Shown: positions 17,083 through 27,147 of the stretch, one piece after another
Layout: each line of letters opens with the position of its first letter
Position numbering within the stretch: position 1 is the first letter of the stretch
Assembly (NCBI GenBank): GCA_020852275.1
Contig: JADZBE010000029.1
Location: 1-64,000 of the forward strand
Source of the DNA: Phycisphaerales bacterium
GTDB lineage: Bacteria; Planctomycetota; Phycisphaerae; UBA1845
Direction: 5' to 3'
DNA: 64,000 nt
The notes under the pieces: generated by a model
Seen by the model: the letters and a program-made list of their open reading frames with translations, nothing else
What the model was told of the DNA's origin: nothing
Database searches by the model: none
Translations under genes and position numbers: made by a program

Positions 17083-18186
17083 ATGCACTACCTATTGGCA
17101 GCCGGCGGCATCGAGCGCGTGAAACACGCGATTAACACGATCTGCGAGCCTGCGCCGTTCTTCATTCTCAGTTGCGCGGCGCTGGCCGTGTTTCTCATCG
17201 GCTACCGCTTCTGGACCCGGCCCGCGGTCGCCGCCCTGCTGGGGCTGTCCGCCGTATTGTATTACGCCATCAGCGGATTGGACGAGAACTTTTTCTCCAT
17301 CATCTCCAAGCCGGACAACGTCCCGATCTCGATCATGATGGGAACCGTCGCCTTCTGCACGTGGCTGGCGTTCCGGCAGGCGGCCATCAACGACGCCCGC
17401 GTGGAGCGAGGCGAGCCTCTGCTGGAAGCCGGCGCCGATGACAAAGTGCTCGTCTGGCCGGACTTGGTGTATATCGAGTTCATCGCCTTGATTCTCTGCA
17501 CGGCGGGCTTGATCGCCTGGGCGATTCTGCTTCGCGCTCCGCTGGAGCAGCCGGCGGACCCGTCGGTGGCGCCGAATCCCGCCAAGGCGCCGTGGTATTT
17601 CCTGGGCCTGCAGGAACTGCTGGTGTATTTCGACCCGTGGATCGCGGGCGTGCTGCTGCCGGGTTTGATCATTCTGGGTTTGATTGCACTGCCGTACCTG
17701 GACAAGAACCCGCGCGGCAACGGCTACTACACGTTCAAGGAGCGCCCGCTGGTCATCACCATGTACATGCTCGGCTGGGTGGTGCTGTGGGTGGTGCTCA
17801 TTGTGTTCGGCACGTTCCTGCGCGGTCCGAACTGGATCTTCTTCGGTCCCTATGAGTATTGGGATGCACACAAGCTGGCGGCGCTGCTGAATATCGACTT
17901 CCGCGACCTGTTCTGGATCAAGGCGCTGCACCAGGGATTGCCGAGCCACTGGCTGGTGCGCGAGGCGCCGGGGCTGATCTTCATCGGCTTCTGGTTCACC
18001 GGGGTGCCGATCCTGATGGCGTGGACCTGCTTCCGGAAGACCTACCGCCAGATCGGGTTCATCCGCTACGCCGTCATGAGCCAGTTGCTGATGTGGATGT
18101 TCCTGGTTCCGCTCAAGATGGCGCTGCGGTGGACGATCAACCTTCACTATTTCATCGCCATTCCGGAACTTCCGTTCAACGTCTAG
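17083..18186 (+). CDS. Cytochrome b, C-terminal (subunit IV-like) subunit
   Basis: The 367-residue protein has about eight hydrophobic segments. The motif PNPAKAPWYFLGLQELL, followed by the helix GVLLPGLIILGLIALPYLD, is diagnostic of the C-terminal half of cytochrome b / subunit IV. The PEWY quinol-site motif of classical complexes is replaced by a PDLVY-like sequence near residue 127, as in low-potential menaquinol systems, though this equivalence is my inference. Three extra N-terminal helices and two C-terminal helices make it longer than subunit IV (160 residues). It lies between the b6-like gene and the octaheme cytochrome and must act with both. Confidence 0.9.
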   Translation: MHYLLAAGGIERVKHAINTICEPAPFFILSCAALAVFLIGYRFWTRPAVAALLGLSAVLYYAISGLDENFFSIISKPDNVPISIMMGTVAFCTWLAFRQAAINDARVERGEPLLEAGADDKVLVWPDLVYIEFIALILCTAGLIAWAILLRAPLEQPADPSVAPNPAKAPWYFLGLQELLVYFDPWIAGVLLPGLIILGLIALPYLDKNPRGNGYYTFKERPLVITMYMLGWVVLWVVLIVFGTFLRGPNWIFFGPYEYWDAHKLAALLNIDFRDLFWIKALHQGLPSHWLVREAPGLIFIGFWFTGVPILMAWTCFRKTYRQIGFIRYAVMSQLLMWMFLVPLKMALRWTINLHYFIAIPELPFNV

Positions 18187-18255
18187 ACGAGGAACCTGTG
18201 AGAATCGCTCACCAGGACGCTCCCTGCGAGATCAAGTACACGGCGGAGAGGCTTC

Positions 18256-21200
18256 ATGCCGGTCAGTGAAAAGAACTTGTACAACATCAGTCGGCTGAAC
18301 GTGCTCTTCGCCGTCAGCTCCGGGCTGCTGCTGGCGTCCATGCTGTGGCTGGCCGTGGTGGATTATGACCAGCAGTGGCGCCCGTTTCAGGACTCCTACA
18401 TGGACGTTCAGGGCGTGCTGGCCGAACTGGACTACCTCTTCACGCAGCGGGATTCGGAGCAGGAGAAGCTGCGCCAAGCACAGCAGCGGCTTGAAGAGGC
18501 CCGGCAGCTCACGGAGCAGAGCCGCGCGACGATCGAGCAGCACGAAGCGAAGCTGCACGAACTTGATGCGGACTACGCCGACATCAAGCTGCGTTTCGGC
18601 CCGGTGGACAACGTTCACCAGGTGACGCTTCAGTCGTATGAGCATGCGCTGGCGGCGCACGGCAGCGAGCACCCCGAGACGCGAGAGCTGGCCGAGCAGA
18701 AAGAAAGAGAAGAGGAGCAGATCGCGGAGCTGGGCGTTGAGAAGCAGCGGCTCGAAGACGAGATCGAGGCCCTGAAACGTGAAGTCAAGAAGCTCCGCGC
18801 GCCGCAGATCGAGGCGCAAAAGGCGTACGACGCGCTCGTTCGTCAGGCCAAGGACGCGGAGAACAAGGCGGACTGGTACGGCGGCAAGCTGCGCCGCACC
18901 GCCTTCAACGTGCCGATGCTGGACTTCCTGGCGACGAAGAACACGCCGGGCCGGCAGGAGATCAAGCAGCTTGTCCTCCCAGATATCCGCTCGGAACTGA
19001 ACTACCTGCGAAGCTACACGACGGATCGCTGCGTCACCTGCCACATCGCCATCGACAACCGGGACTTCACGGAGGCGTCGCTGGCGGCGAGGTTCGAGCG
19101 CGGGCTGGGTTCGATCAATGAGCAGCGGGCGAAGCTGGGCCGCGCCCCGATCGCGCTGCCGCAGGTTCCCGCGCTCACCGGCGAAGGCGCGCCCAAGCTG
19201 GAAGCGGGCAAGGTCACGGACCACTGGGAGGCGCTGACCGCCGCGGATCGCAAAGCTTACTTCGACGCGCTGCTGGGGGGCCTCAACCAATACCAGCGCG
19301 AAGAGGGCAAGCCGCAGCTCGTGCTGACGCGAGCCATGCTCGCGCATCCCAACCTCGATCTCTACGTGCAGATCGACTCTCCGCACCCGATGAAGACGAT
19401 GGGCTGCACCGTCTGTCACGAGGGCAATCCGCAGGAGACCACCTTCGTCCTCGCGGCGCACAACCCCGTGGATCACGCGCAGGAGAAGGAGTGGGAGGAG
19501 AAGTATTACGTCAACAACGCGGGCGTGCCGACGGCCACGTTCGAGCTGCTCGACCACTACTGGGACCGGCACATGCTGCCTACGCGCTACACGGAGGGCA
19601 ACTGCGTCAAGTGTCATCAGCAGCCCAGCGGTATCGGCTCCTTCAACCTTCAGCAGCAGGGATCCAAGGTTCGTCGGGGGTTTGACCTGTTCACGCGCGT
19701 CGGCTGCGTGAACTGCCACCTTGTAAAGGGGTTTGAAAACGCACCGCGCGTCGGGCCGAGCCTGGCGCACATCGAGAGCAAGCTCGAACGCGGCTTCACC
19801 GAGCAGTGGATCTACAATCCCAAGGCGTTCCGTCCGTCCACGTGGATGCCGCACTTCTTCATGCAGGAGAACAACGGTCCCGGCAGCGAGAGCGAGTGGG
19901 ACGCGGACCCGACGCTGCGCACCGAGGTTGAGGTGTCCGCGATGGCGCACTACCTCTTCGCCGTCTCGCAGCCGTGGAAGGACATGGAGCCGATGCCCGA
20001 CGGCGTTGCCGGCGACGCGCAGAAGGGGCGCGAGCTGTTCAAGAGCGTCGGGTGCCTCGCCTGTCACGCGAACCTCGCCGAGTTCGGCGAAAGCTGGATC
20101 GTGCGCGACCGCAAGGAGCACGGCGAGACGCCCGAGCAGGCGAAGGCCAACTTCGACGCCATGTCGTATTCGCAGCGATCGCGCTACGCGATGGACCATC
20201 TCCCCGGCGATCGAGACGCGATGTTCTCCCCGCAGGACGTCCGCTTTGATCCGGCGAAGGCGTACAACAAGCCGGTCTTCACGCGCGTCGGTCCGGAGCT
20301 GTCCGGCATGGGCAGCAAGACCACGCCGCAGTGGATCTACGCCTGGCTGCGCAACCCGTCCAGCTACCACGCCGACACGCGCATGCCCAGCCTGCGCCTG
20401 ACGCCGCAGGAAGCGGCGGATGTCGCGGCCTACCTCTCGGGCCTGAAGCTGGATCCCGCGCGCGACGCCTTCAAGGGGGAGGCGTTCCCGCTGGATGAAC
20501 GACACCGGCAGCTCGCCGACAAGCTGGTTTTCGACCTGATCGCGTCGCAGCGGTCCGAAGCGCGCACGCGCCTCATGATGGACGACGCCGATGGCGAGCT
20601 GACCAAAACGCTGCAGGGGTTTCCGGGGAAGTCCGGCGTCAACGAGACCTACGCCTCGCGCGTCTCCGGGATGAGTTTGGAGGACAAGCGCCTGCTGTAT
20701 CTGGGCAACAAGTCCATTTCGCACTACGGCTGCTACGCATGCCACCTCATCCCCGGGTTCGAGACGGCGGTGCGCCCCGGCACCGAGCTGACGGTCTGGT
20801 CTGAAAAGCCGCTCAGCCAGCTTGACTTCGCGTTCTTCAGCCCGTCCTTTGCCGAGGCGCGCCAGGAAGAAGCGAACAAACCGGTTTTCGAGAAGCTGTA
20901 TCCGCCGCATCGGCCGGACCTCGTTGCCCTGCACCACGGCCTGAACCCGCCGGAGGAGATCACGCACGACCACGCGGCCTTCGCCTATCACAAGGTGCTC
21001 AACCCGCGCATCTGGGACCGGCAGAAGGAAAAGAAGCCGCTCGACAAGCTGAAGATGCCCAACTTCTACTTCACGGAGGAGGAGGCCGAGGCGCTGGTCA
21101 CGTTCATGATGGGCCGCCGCCAGCCGCGGGTCTCCTCCTCGCTGGTGGTGAATTTCGAGAACGACCCGCGCGACCGCATCGCGGGAGGACGCGATCTGAC

Positions 21201-22272
21201 GCGCTGGTTCAACTGCGTGGGCTGCCACCCGATCGAAGACAATTATCCCATCGTGCAGCAGTATTACCGCGTGAAAGAGGCGGGCAAGGAGAAGTTCGAC
21301 GAGGTGAACTCTCCCCCGCCGCTGCGTGGTCAGGGAGCCAAGACCCAGCCCGCGTGGTTCTACAGCTTCGTGAACAACGTCGAGATGCTGCGCCCGTGGC
21401 TGAAGATCCGCATGCCGAGTTTCCACTTGACCGGCGACGACACGAGGGCGATCGTCGAGCATTTCACCGGTTTGGCCAATGACGAAGCGCGGCAGCTTAC
21501 GCAGCGGCTCAAGCCGGTGGACGAATACCGCGCCACGCAGCAGGCGCAGGCGAGGCCCGGCGAGGGCACGGCCACCCACGGGGCGATCCCCGCGGGCGAC
21601 GACTGGTTTGCACAGGACAACCTCAGGAAAGCGGCGGGGTTCCTGGGGAAGTACTCGATCGTCAACCGGCTGATGATGCCGTTCCAGCTTAACCCGGCGG
21701 AGAATTCGCCGGAGGACCTGGCCGAGAATTATGCGCGCGTCCACACGGAGACGACGTTCCTGCGCGACCTCTACGCCGTGCGGTATCCGTTCGACGACGT
21801 GATGCCGACCACGGTCGATGAAGAACGATTCAAGACCGGCGAGGAGATGGTGTTGACGCTGGGATGCCTGAAGTGTCACGTGCTCGGCGATCCGAAGAAG
21901 GAAGGGGCCAATGCCAATCCGTCCGCGCCCAATCTCAACCTCACGGCGCGGCGCCTGCGGCAGGAGTGGGTGCGAAGCTGGGTGAAAGCGCCCGCGGCCA
22001 TCCAGCCGGGGACGAAGATGCCGCAGCTTTGGCCCAACATGCAGAGCGCGTTCTCCAACTTCGGCGACAAGCGCGAGGAGCTGGAGGCGAAGTTCGGGCG
22101 CACGGCCGAGGAACAGATCCGCTTGCTGGTGGATTACCTCGTCGCCGCCGGACTTCGCAACCACACGGCGGTGGATCCGAACGTCAAGTCGGTGCCGGCC
22201 GGCGGCGCGGAAGGCGGCGATTTCATCGATGAAGACGCCGCGCCCGCGGAAGAGTTTATTGAGGACGAATAA
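18256..22272 (+). CDS. Octaheme c-type cytochrome with N-terminal anchor and coiled coil
   Basis: This 1338-residue protein has one N-terminal membrane segment (about 15-35), a long charged coiled coil (about 60-200) and eight CxxCH heme-binding motifs at residues 259, 384, 450, 484, 600, 826, 987 and 1204. Several lie in mono-heme cytochrome c-like modules (for example FTRVGCVNCHLVKGFENAPR and FKSVGCLACH). The tail is acidic. It sits directly behind the cytochrome b genes, so it should accept electrons from the Rieske centre and pass them on outside the membrane. Such a large multiheme subunit takes the place of cytochrome c1/f. The coiled coil suggests oligomerisation or reach across the periplasm; this is inference. 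Confidence 0.92.
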   Translation: MPVSEKNLYNISRLNVLFAVSSGLLLASMLWLAVVDYDQQWRPFQDSYMDVQGVLAELDYLFTQRDSEQEKLRQAQQRLEEARQLTEQSRATIEQHEAKLHELDADYADIKLRFGPVDNVHQVTLQSYEHALAAHGSEHPETRELAEQKEREEEQIAELGVEKQRLEDEIEALKREVKKLRAPQIEAQKAYDALVRQAKDAENKADWYGGKLRRTAFNVPMLDFLATKNTPGRQEIKQLVLPDIRSELNYLRSYTTDRCVTCHIAIDNRDFTEASLAARFERGLGSINEQRAKLGRAPIALPQVPALTGEGAPKLEAGKVTDHWEALTAADRKAYFDALLGGLNQYQREEGKPQLVLTRAMLAHPNLDLYVQIDSPHPMKTMGCTVCHEGNPQETTFVLAAHNPVDHAQEKEWEEKYYVNNAGVPTATFELLDHYWDRHMLPTRYTEGNCVKCHQQPSGIGSFNLQQQGSKVRRGFDLFTRVGCVNCHLVKGFENAPRVGPSLAHIESKLERGFTEQWIYNPKAFRPSTWMPHFFMQENNGPGSESEWDADPTLRTEVEVSAMAHYLFAVSQPWKDMEPMPDGVAGDAQKGRELFKSVGCLACHANLAEFGESWIVRDRKEHGETPEQAKANFDAMSYSQRSRYAMDHLPGDRDAMFSPQDVRFDPAKAYNKPVFTRVGPELSGMGSKTTPQWIYAWLRNPSSYHADTRMPSLRLTPQEAADVAAYLSGLKLDPARDAFKGEAFPLDERHRQLADKLVFDLIASQRSEARTRLMMDDADGELTKTLQGFPGKSGVNETYASRVSGMSLEDKRLLYLGNKSISHYGCYACHLIPGFETAVRPGTELTVWSEKPLSQLDFAFFSPSFAEARQEEANKPVFEKLYPPHRPDLVALHHGLNPPEEITHDHAAFAYHKVLNPRIWDRQKEKKPLDKLKMPNFYFTEEEAEALVTFMMGRRQPRVSSSLVVNFENDPRDRIAGGRDLTRWFNCVGCHPIEDNYPIVQQYYRVKEAGKEKFDEVNSPPPLRGQGAKTQPAWFYSFVNNVEMLRPWLKIRMPSFHLTGDDTRAIVEHFTGLANDEARQLTQRLKPVDEYRATQQAQARPGEGTATHGAIPAGDDWFAQDNLRKAAGFLGKYSIVNRLMMPFQLNPAENSPEDLAENYARVHTETTFLRDLYAVRYPFDDVMPTTVDEERFKTGEEMVLTLGCLKCHVLGDPKKEGANANPSAPNLNLTARRLRQEWVRSWVKAPAAIQPGTKMPQLWPNMQSAFSNFGDKREELEAKFGRTAEEQIRLLVDYLVAAGLRNHTAVDPNVKSVPAGGAEGGDFIDEDAAPAEEFIEDE

Positions 22273-22362
22273 CGCCCTGAAAGCGAACGGGGCGACGAAC
22301 GCGGCTCGCGCGGCGAGGGCAAGTAGGGCGGCGCGTCGGCCGCAGCAGGGAGTGATCGCGCT

Positions 22363-22443
22363 ATGTTTACCACGGATTTCAACAACATCGGTCTGGCGAT
22401 TCTCCTGGCGTTGATCCTGTTCCTGATCCCATTCGGGTACTAG
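22363..22443 (+). CDS. 26-residue single-helix membrane peptide
   Basis: ATG at 22363 opens MFTTDFNNIGLAILLALILF and six more residues to a TAG. It is almost entirely one membrane helix. AGGGAG lies about 12 bases upstream. It is 90 bases behind the octaheme cytochrome gene in the same direction. Small one-helix subunits are typical of b6f/bc complexes and cytochrome oxidases, so it may be a tiny subunit of this complex. The evidence is position and composition only. Confidence 0.5.
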   Translation: MFTTDFNNIGLAILLALILFLIPFGY

Positions 22444-22695
22444 CCGCGCGCGGTGAAAGCCGTTCTCAGTTGGGGCGCCGGCTTTTCAGCCGGTGATCCT
22501 CGGCGAGTTGGGGCGGGTTGACCGGCTGGGGGTCGTTCATGGGGATGACGCGCTTCTCCCCCTCCCCCCGGGAGGGATCGGGGGAGGGTCTCGCGCGAGG
22601 GTGTGGAGGCGCTCACCCAATGACCCACCGCGAGCACCGGCATTCGCAGTCCAGCCGCCGCCGCGCCCCGGTCGTTTCATGCGGGGAATGCGCAG
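22444..22695. other. Intergenic with one palindrome
   Basis: A GGCGCCGGCTTTTCAGCCGG palindrome at about 22472-22494 belongs to the same family as those at 41034 and 52285. It may terminate the cytochrome transcript. Nothing else is seen. Confidence 0.4.
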
Positions 22696-23178
22696 ATGTC
22701 CACAAGCCGAAGCAACGACCCGCCGGATATCGAATCACCCGGCGGCGACGCGCCGCATATCGAAACGCTGGACGACGACGCGCGGGTGGCCGAGTGCTTT
22801 CCGGTGATCGCCCAGCTTCGTCCTCACCTCACGCCGGAGGCGTTTATGGAGCAGGTTCGTCGCCAGCGGCAACAGGGCTACCAGCTCGCCGCCGCGCGGG
22901 ACGGCGAGGGTCGCATCGTCGCCGTCGCGGGCTTCCGCCTCTTCGAAATGCTCGCGTGGGGTCGAGCGCTGTACGTGGACGACCTGGTGACGGACGCCGA
23001 TTCGCGCTCGAAAGGCTACGGCGACGCGCTGTTCGAGTGGCTGACCGCCCATGCACGGCGGGAGGGATGCGATCAGCTTCACCTGGACTCCGGCGTGCAA
23101 CGTTTCGACGCGCACCGCTTCTATCTCCGACAGAGGATGAAGATCAGCAGCCACCACTTCGCCCTGATGCTGAAGTAG
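22696..23178 (+). CDS. GNAT-family N-acetyltransferase
   Basis: The 160-residue protein shows the GNAT core: ALYVDDLVTDADSRSKGYGD corresponds to beta4 and the acetyl-CoA loop (R/Q-x-x-G-x-G/A), followed by ALFEWLTAHARREGC and a C-terminal HRFYLRQRMKISSHHFAL. The substrate cannot be told. The first 25 residues contain a duplicated PPDIESPGGDAPHIET-like segment. It lies alone between the cytochrome cluster and the cytochrome-WD40 gene. Confidence 0.85.
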   Translation: MSTSRSNDPPDIESPGGDAPHIETLDDDARVAECFPVIAQLRPHLTPEAFMEQVRRQRQQGYQLAAARDGEGRIVAVAGFRLFEMLAWGRALYVDDLVTDADSRSKGYGDALFEWLTAHARREGCDQLHLDSGVQRFDAHRFYLRQRMKISSHHFALMLK

Positions 23179-23529
23179 CGCCGGCCGACCCCTCGCCCGG
23201 CCACTTGGTGTCGTGGATAATCCCCGCGCAACACCGATCCGGATGACTCCAATGCACGGCGCCGGAGCGGAAGTTGCACCTTGCGCCGTAAGGCGCGCGG
23301 TGCTTCGCGACTGGCTGACCTCCAGAAGCGGTGATCCGACGCGCTTTGCAGGCGAAACGCGCTGCGAGGGACCGATCGTGGGAATGGGGGGCGGAACTCT
23401 GCCCTCGATCGGTCCCGAGCTTGCGCGCCTCCGCTCCTGTGCGCCCCCCGTCCTTTCCTTGTGCAATTCCAGTATAATGCCCGCCGCGCGCAGACGTGGT
23501 GAACCGCGGCGCATCGGAAGGGGGCCATC

Positions 23530-25587
23530 ATGAGTTCGAGACACCGGCGACTTCGCTGCTTGGCCTTGTGCATGGGATGCCTCGCTGCCGCGTCGCTCGC
23601 ACCGGCACAGGAAGGAGCGACCCCTCAGCCTCCCCTGGTCGCGCCGACGCCCGCCGCGCCGACCCCTGCGGCGCCCACTCCTGCTGCGCCCGCTGCGCCG
23701 GCGCCGGCAGCGCCTGCTGATGCCGCCGCGCAACCACCGCCCGCGGCGCCTCCCGTGCCCAGCTTGGACAAGATTCTCGAGGATCTCGCCAAAGTGGACC
23801 CGGCCCTGCTTGTCGAGCGGCTCGCCCAGGCGCAGGCACAGATTCAGAAGGTCAAGGAGGAGACCGAAACGCTCAAGGCGAAGATCAGCGCCAACGAGGC
23901 GGAGGTCGCGCGGCTCAGCCTTCATGCGCTGCTGCTCGACGCCCTCATCAAGGTGCGCGGCGCCGTGCCCGCGGCGACAAGCCCGCCCGTGCCGGCGAGC
24001 GCCCCCGACCCGCCCGCGCCCGCCGCGCCGCAGGCTCCGAAAGCCGAAGGCCCCTCCGCCCCCTCATCGCTTGCCATGGGCGCTGAGTCGCCGCCAGCGC
24101 CCCAGCCGCCCGCACCGCCGCCAGAACCACTGCCGCCCGCGCCGCCGTCGGCAGCGCCTTCCCCGCTCGCGCAGCCGATGGTCGCCGAGCCAGTTGCTCC
24201 ACAGCCGCAGTCCGCCATGCAAGCGCAGTCCGCGAGCCAGGAGCCGCTCGCGCCCGACTATCAAACCCACGTCTATCCGATCTTCGCAGACAACTGCCTC
24301 GGTTGTCACAACCCGGACAAGGCCAAGGGCGGGCTGGTGCTGGATTCGTTTCAAGCCGCCATGCAGGGCAGCGGGTCCGGCGCGGTGATTCAGCCGGGCA
24401 ATCCGGACCAAAGCAGGCTGTATCGCCTGGTCGCCCATCTCGACACGCCGACCATGCCGCCGATGCGCAGCAAACTGGCGGATGACAAGATCGACGTGAT
24501 TCGCCGCTGGATCGCGGCGGGCGCTGCGGCGGATGCGCGCGCCGCCGCAGCGGTATCGTCAGGCCGTTCCGCTTCCGCTCCACCGCCGACGCCCGCGCTC
24601 ACCGCGGTAGAGCTGATCGCGGATGCGGATGCCGCTCCCATGCCGGCGCCGCTCTCGCAAGCGTCCGTGAAGCCGGCGGAGCAACCTCCACCCGCCAGCG
24701 CGATCGCCGTCAGTCCCGTAGCGCCGCTCCTGGCCGTGGGCGCCAACGGGCAGGTGCTGCTCTTCCACCTTGAGGACGGGCGGCTGCTGGGCGCCTTCGA
24801 TTTCGGGGATGCCCGCGTGCAGGATCTAAGGTTCAGCCACGACGGCCGGCAGCTCCTCGCGGCCGGGGGACTGGCGGGCAAACGCGGCAGCGCCGTGCTT
24901 TTCGAGGTGGAGACGGGGCGGCAGGTCGCGGAGTTCGGGAAGCAGTACGACGCCGTGCTCACCGCGGACATAAGCGCGGACGGCGCGCTCGTGGCCGTGG
25001 GCGGCGCCAACCGCAAGGTCCGCGTGTTCGACGCCTTCACCGGCGGCTTGATGCACGAAATCAGCGAGCACCAGGATTGGATCGAAGCCGTGCGCTTCAG
25101 CCCGGACGGACTCTACCTCGCTACGGCCGACCGGGGCGGCTCGATGTTCCTGTGGGAATCGGACACGGGTCGCAAAGTGCACGAACTCCGCGGGCACGCG
25201 GGCGCGGTGCACGCGCTGGCGTTTGCGGCGGACAGCGCCGTCCTCGCCAGCGCGGGCCGTGACGGCACCGTGCGTTTCTGGGGTGTGGACGGCGGCAACG
25301 CGATTCGACAGATCGCCGCCCACGGCGGCGGCGCGAAGCTCAGCGACGCGCTGGACGTATCCTTCTCGCCGGACGGGAGGCTGGCCACTTGCGGTGCGGA
25401 CGGGCGCGTGCGCCTCTGGCGCAGCGACGGTGGGGAAATCCGCTCGCTTGAATCTCGCAAAGACTGGGCTTACCAGGTCGCATTCTCCCACGACGCCCGC
25501 AGGCTCGTCGTGGGCGACTGGTCCGGCTGCGTCACGATCTTCGACGTCGAGACGGGGGCGACTCAGATGTCGCTGACCACCCAGCCT

Positions 25588-25608
<21 letters not shown>
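23530..25608 (+). CDS. Secreted cytochrome c (planctomycete type) fused to WD40 repeats
   Basis: A signal peptide (to about residue 27, LAPAQ) is followed by a Pro/Ala-rich region and a coiled coil (about 95-135). A second Pro/Ala-rich region follows. A planctomycete-type cytochrome c domain (about 240-335) carries CLGCHNPDKAKGGLVLDS and ends with TMPPM. From about 390 on there are WD40 repeats (SPDGLYLATADRGGSMFLWE, ADSAVLASAGRDGTVRFWG). Such proteins are characteristic of planctomycetes; their electron partner is unknown. About six blades are visible and the sequence ends rather abruptly, so the propeller may be incomplete or closed by the N-terminal strand. The last 21 bases overlap the convergent clpP gene. 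Confidence 0.85.
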
Positions 25609-26193
<585 letters not shown>

Positions 26194-26204
26194 GCGGTCA
26201 CCTG

Positions 26205-26323
26205 GATCGGGTGTCGGGTATTCGGGTATCGGGTATCGGGTGTCGGGTACTCGGGTGCCCGGGTAGCGGGTTTCGCCTTTCAACTTTCGACGTTTCGACT
26301 TTCAGCTTTCGCCTTTGCCTCGC
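26205..26323 (-). repeat. Microsatellites between the clpP genes
   Basis: Positions 26205-26270 hold GGGTATCGGGTGTC-like 7-8 base units. Positions 26275-26320 hold CTTTCGACGTTTCGAC-like 7-8 base units. They fill the whole spacer between the two clpP genes and explain a misleading open frame in front of clpP1. Confidence 0.75.
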
Positions 26324-26941
26324 TTATTTCTTCTTTGCGTCGGCGGGGCTGGCGAGGATTTCATCCACAATGCCGTACTGGAGCGCCTCCTCCGCGGACA
26401 TGTAGCGGTCGCGCTCGGTCTCGTCGGTGACTTTCTCGATCGACTGCCCGGTGTGCCGCGCGACCAGCTCGTTGAGGCGGCGCTTGTCGCGCAGGATTTC
26501 CTCCGCCTGGATGCGGATGTCCTCCGCCTGCCCGCCGATGCCGCCGTACGGCTGGTGCAGCATCACCTTGGCGTTGGGGAGAATGAAGCGTTTGCCCTTC
26601 GTCCCGGCCATGAGGATGATCGCCGCGCCGCTGGCGGCCTCGCCGATGCAGTAGGTGGCGACGCTGCAGCCCATGAACTGAATGGTGTCATAGATGGCCA
26701 GCGTCTGCGTGACCAGTCCGCCGGGCGAGTTGATGTAAATGTTGACGTCCTGGTCCTTCTTGATCGACTGGAGGTAAAGCAGGCGCATGATGACCACGCC
26801 GGCCATGCGCTCCGAGATCGGACCGGCGAGGAAGATGATGCGGTTTTCCAGGAGCATGTCCTCGATGGACATCTCGCGGGTCCGCTGATAGGGCGGATAC
26901 TGAAGCAGCGTTTCGATCGGCGGATGCCAGATTTCACCCAT
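26324..26941 (-). CDS. clpP: ATP-dependent Clp protease proteolytic subunit, paralogue 2
   Basis: The 205-residue protein has the complete ClpP triad: Ser in GEAASGAAIIL, His in MLHQPYGG and Asp in ETERDRYMSAEEA. The IGG(x)QA(E)DI block matches the ring-contact/handle region. It begins MGEIWHPPIETLLQ, with a short propeptide-like tail. It lies 206 bases downstream of tig and 130 bases upstream of clpP1 in the same direction. With an AAA+ partner (ClpX or ClpA/C, not in the window) it degrades unfolded or tagged proteins in the cytoplasm. Confidence 0.95.
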   Translation of the reverse strand: MGEIWHPPIETLLQYPPYQRTREMSIEDMLLENRIIFLAGPISERMAGVVIMRLLYLQSIKKDQDVNIYINSPGGLVTQTLAIYDTIQFMGCSVATYCIGEAASGAAIILMAGTKGKRFILPNAKVMLHQPYGGIGGQAEDIRIQAEEILRDKRRLNELVARHTGQSIEKVTDETERDRYMSAEEALQYGIVDEILASPADAKKK

Positions 26942-27147
26942 GATGGTTTCCTCAGGATCGGCGGGCGGCGAGGCTCGATGCTCGCGGCATCCCGCCGGTC
27001 TTCAAGTTCGGCGTTCACACGCGCAACCGGTCCGGCGCGCGATTCGCTCCACGCGCCGCCGGATGATTCTTCGGCGTTCGCGGGGCACAACCCCGGTTGT
27101 GCCTGCCGCCCGCCACGTTTTGAGGCGTTGACCCCGCCTCGCCACTC

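Noticed and set aside
18232..22164. A 1310-codon open frame on the minus strand opposite the octaheme cytochrome gene
   Set aside because: The plus strand has eight heme motifs and normal composition; the opposite frame is an Arg/His/Val-rich mirror produced by high G+C codon bias.
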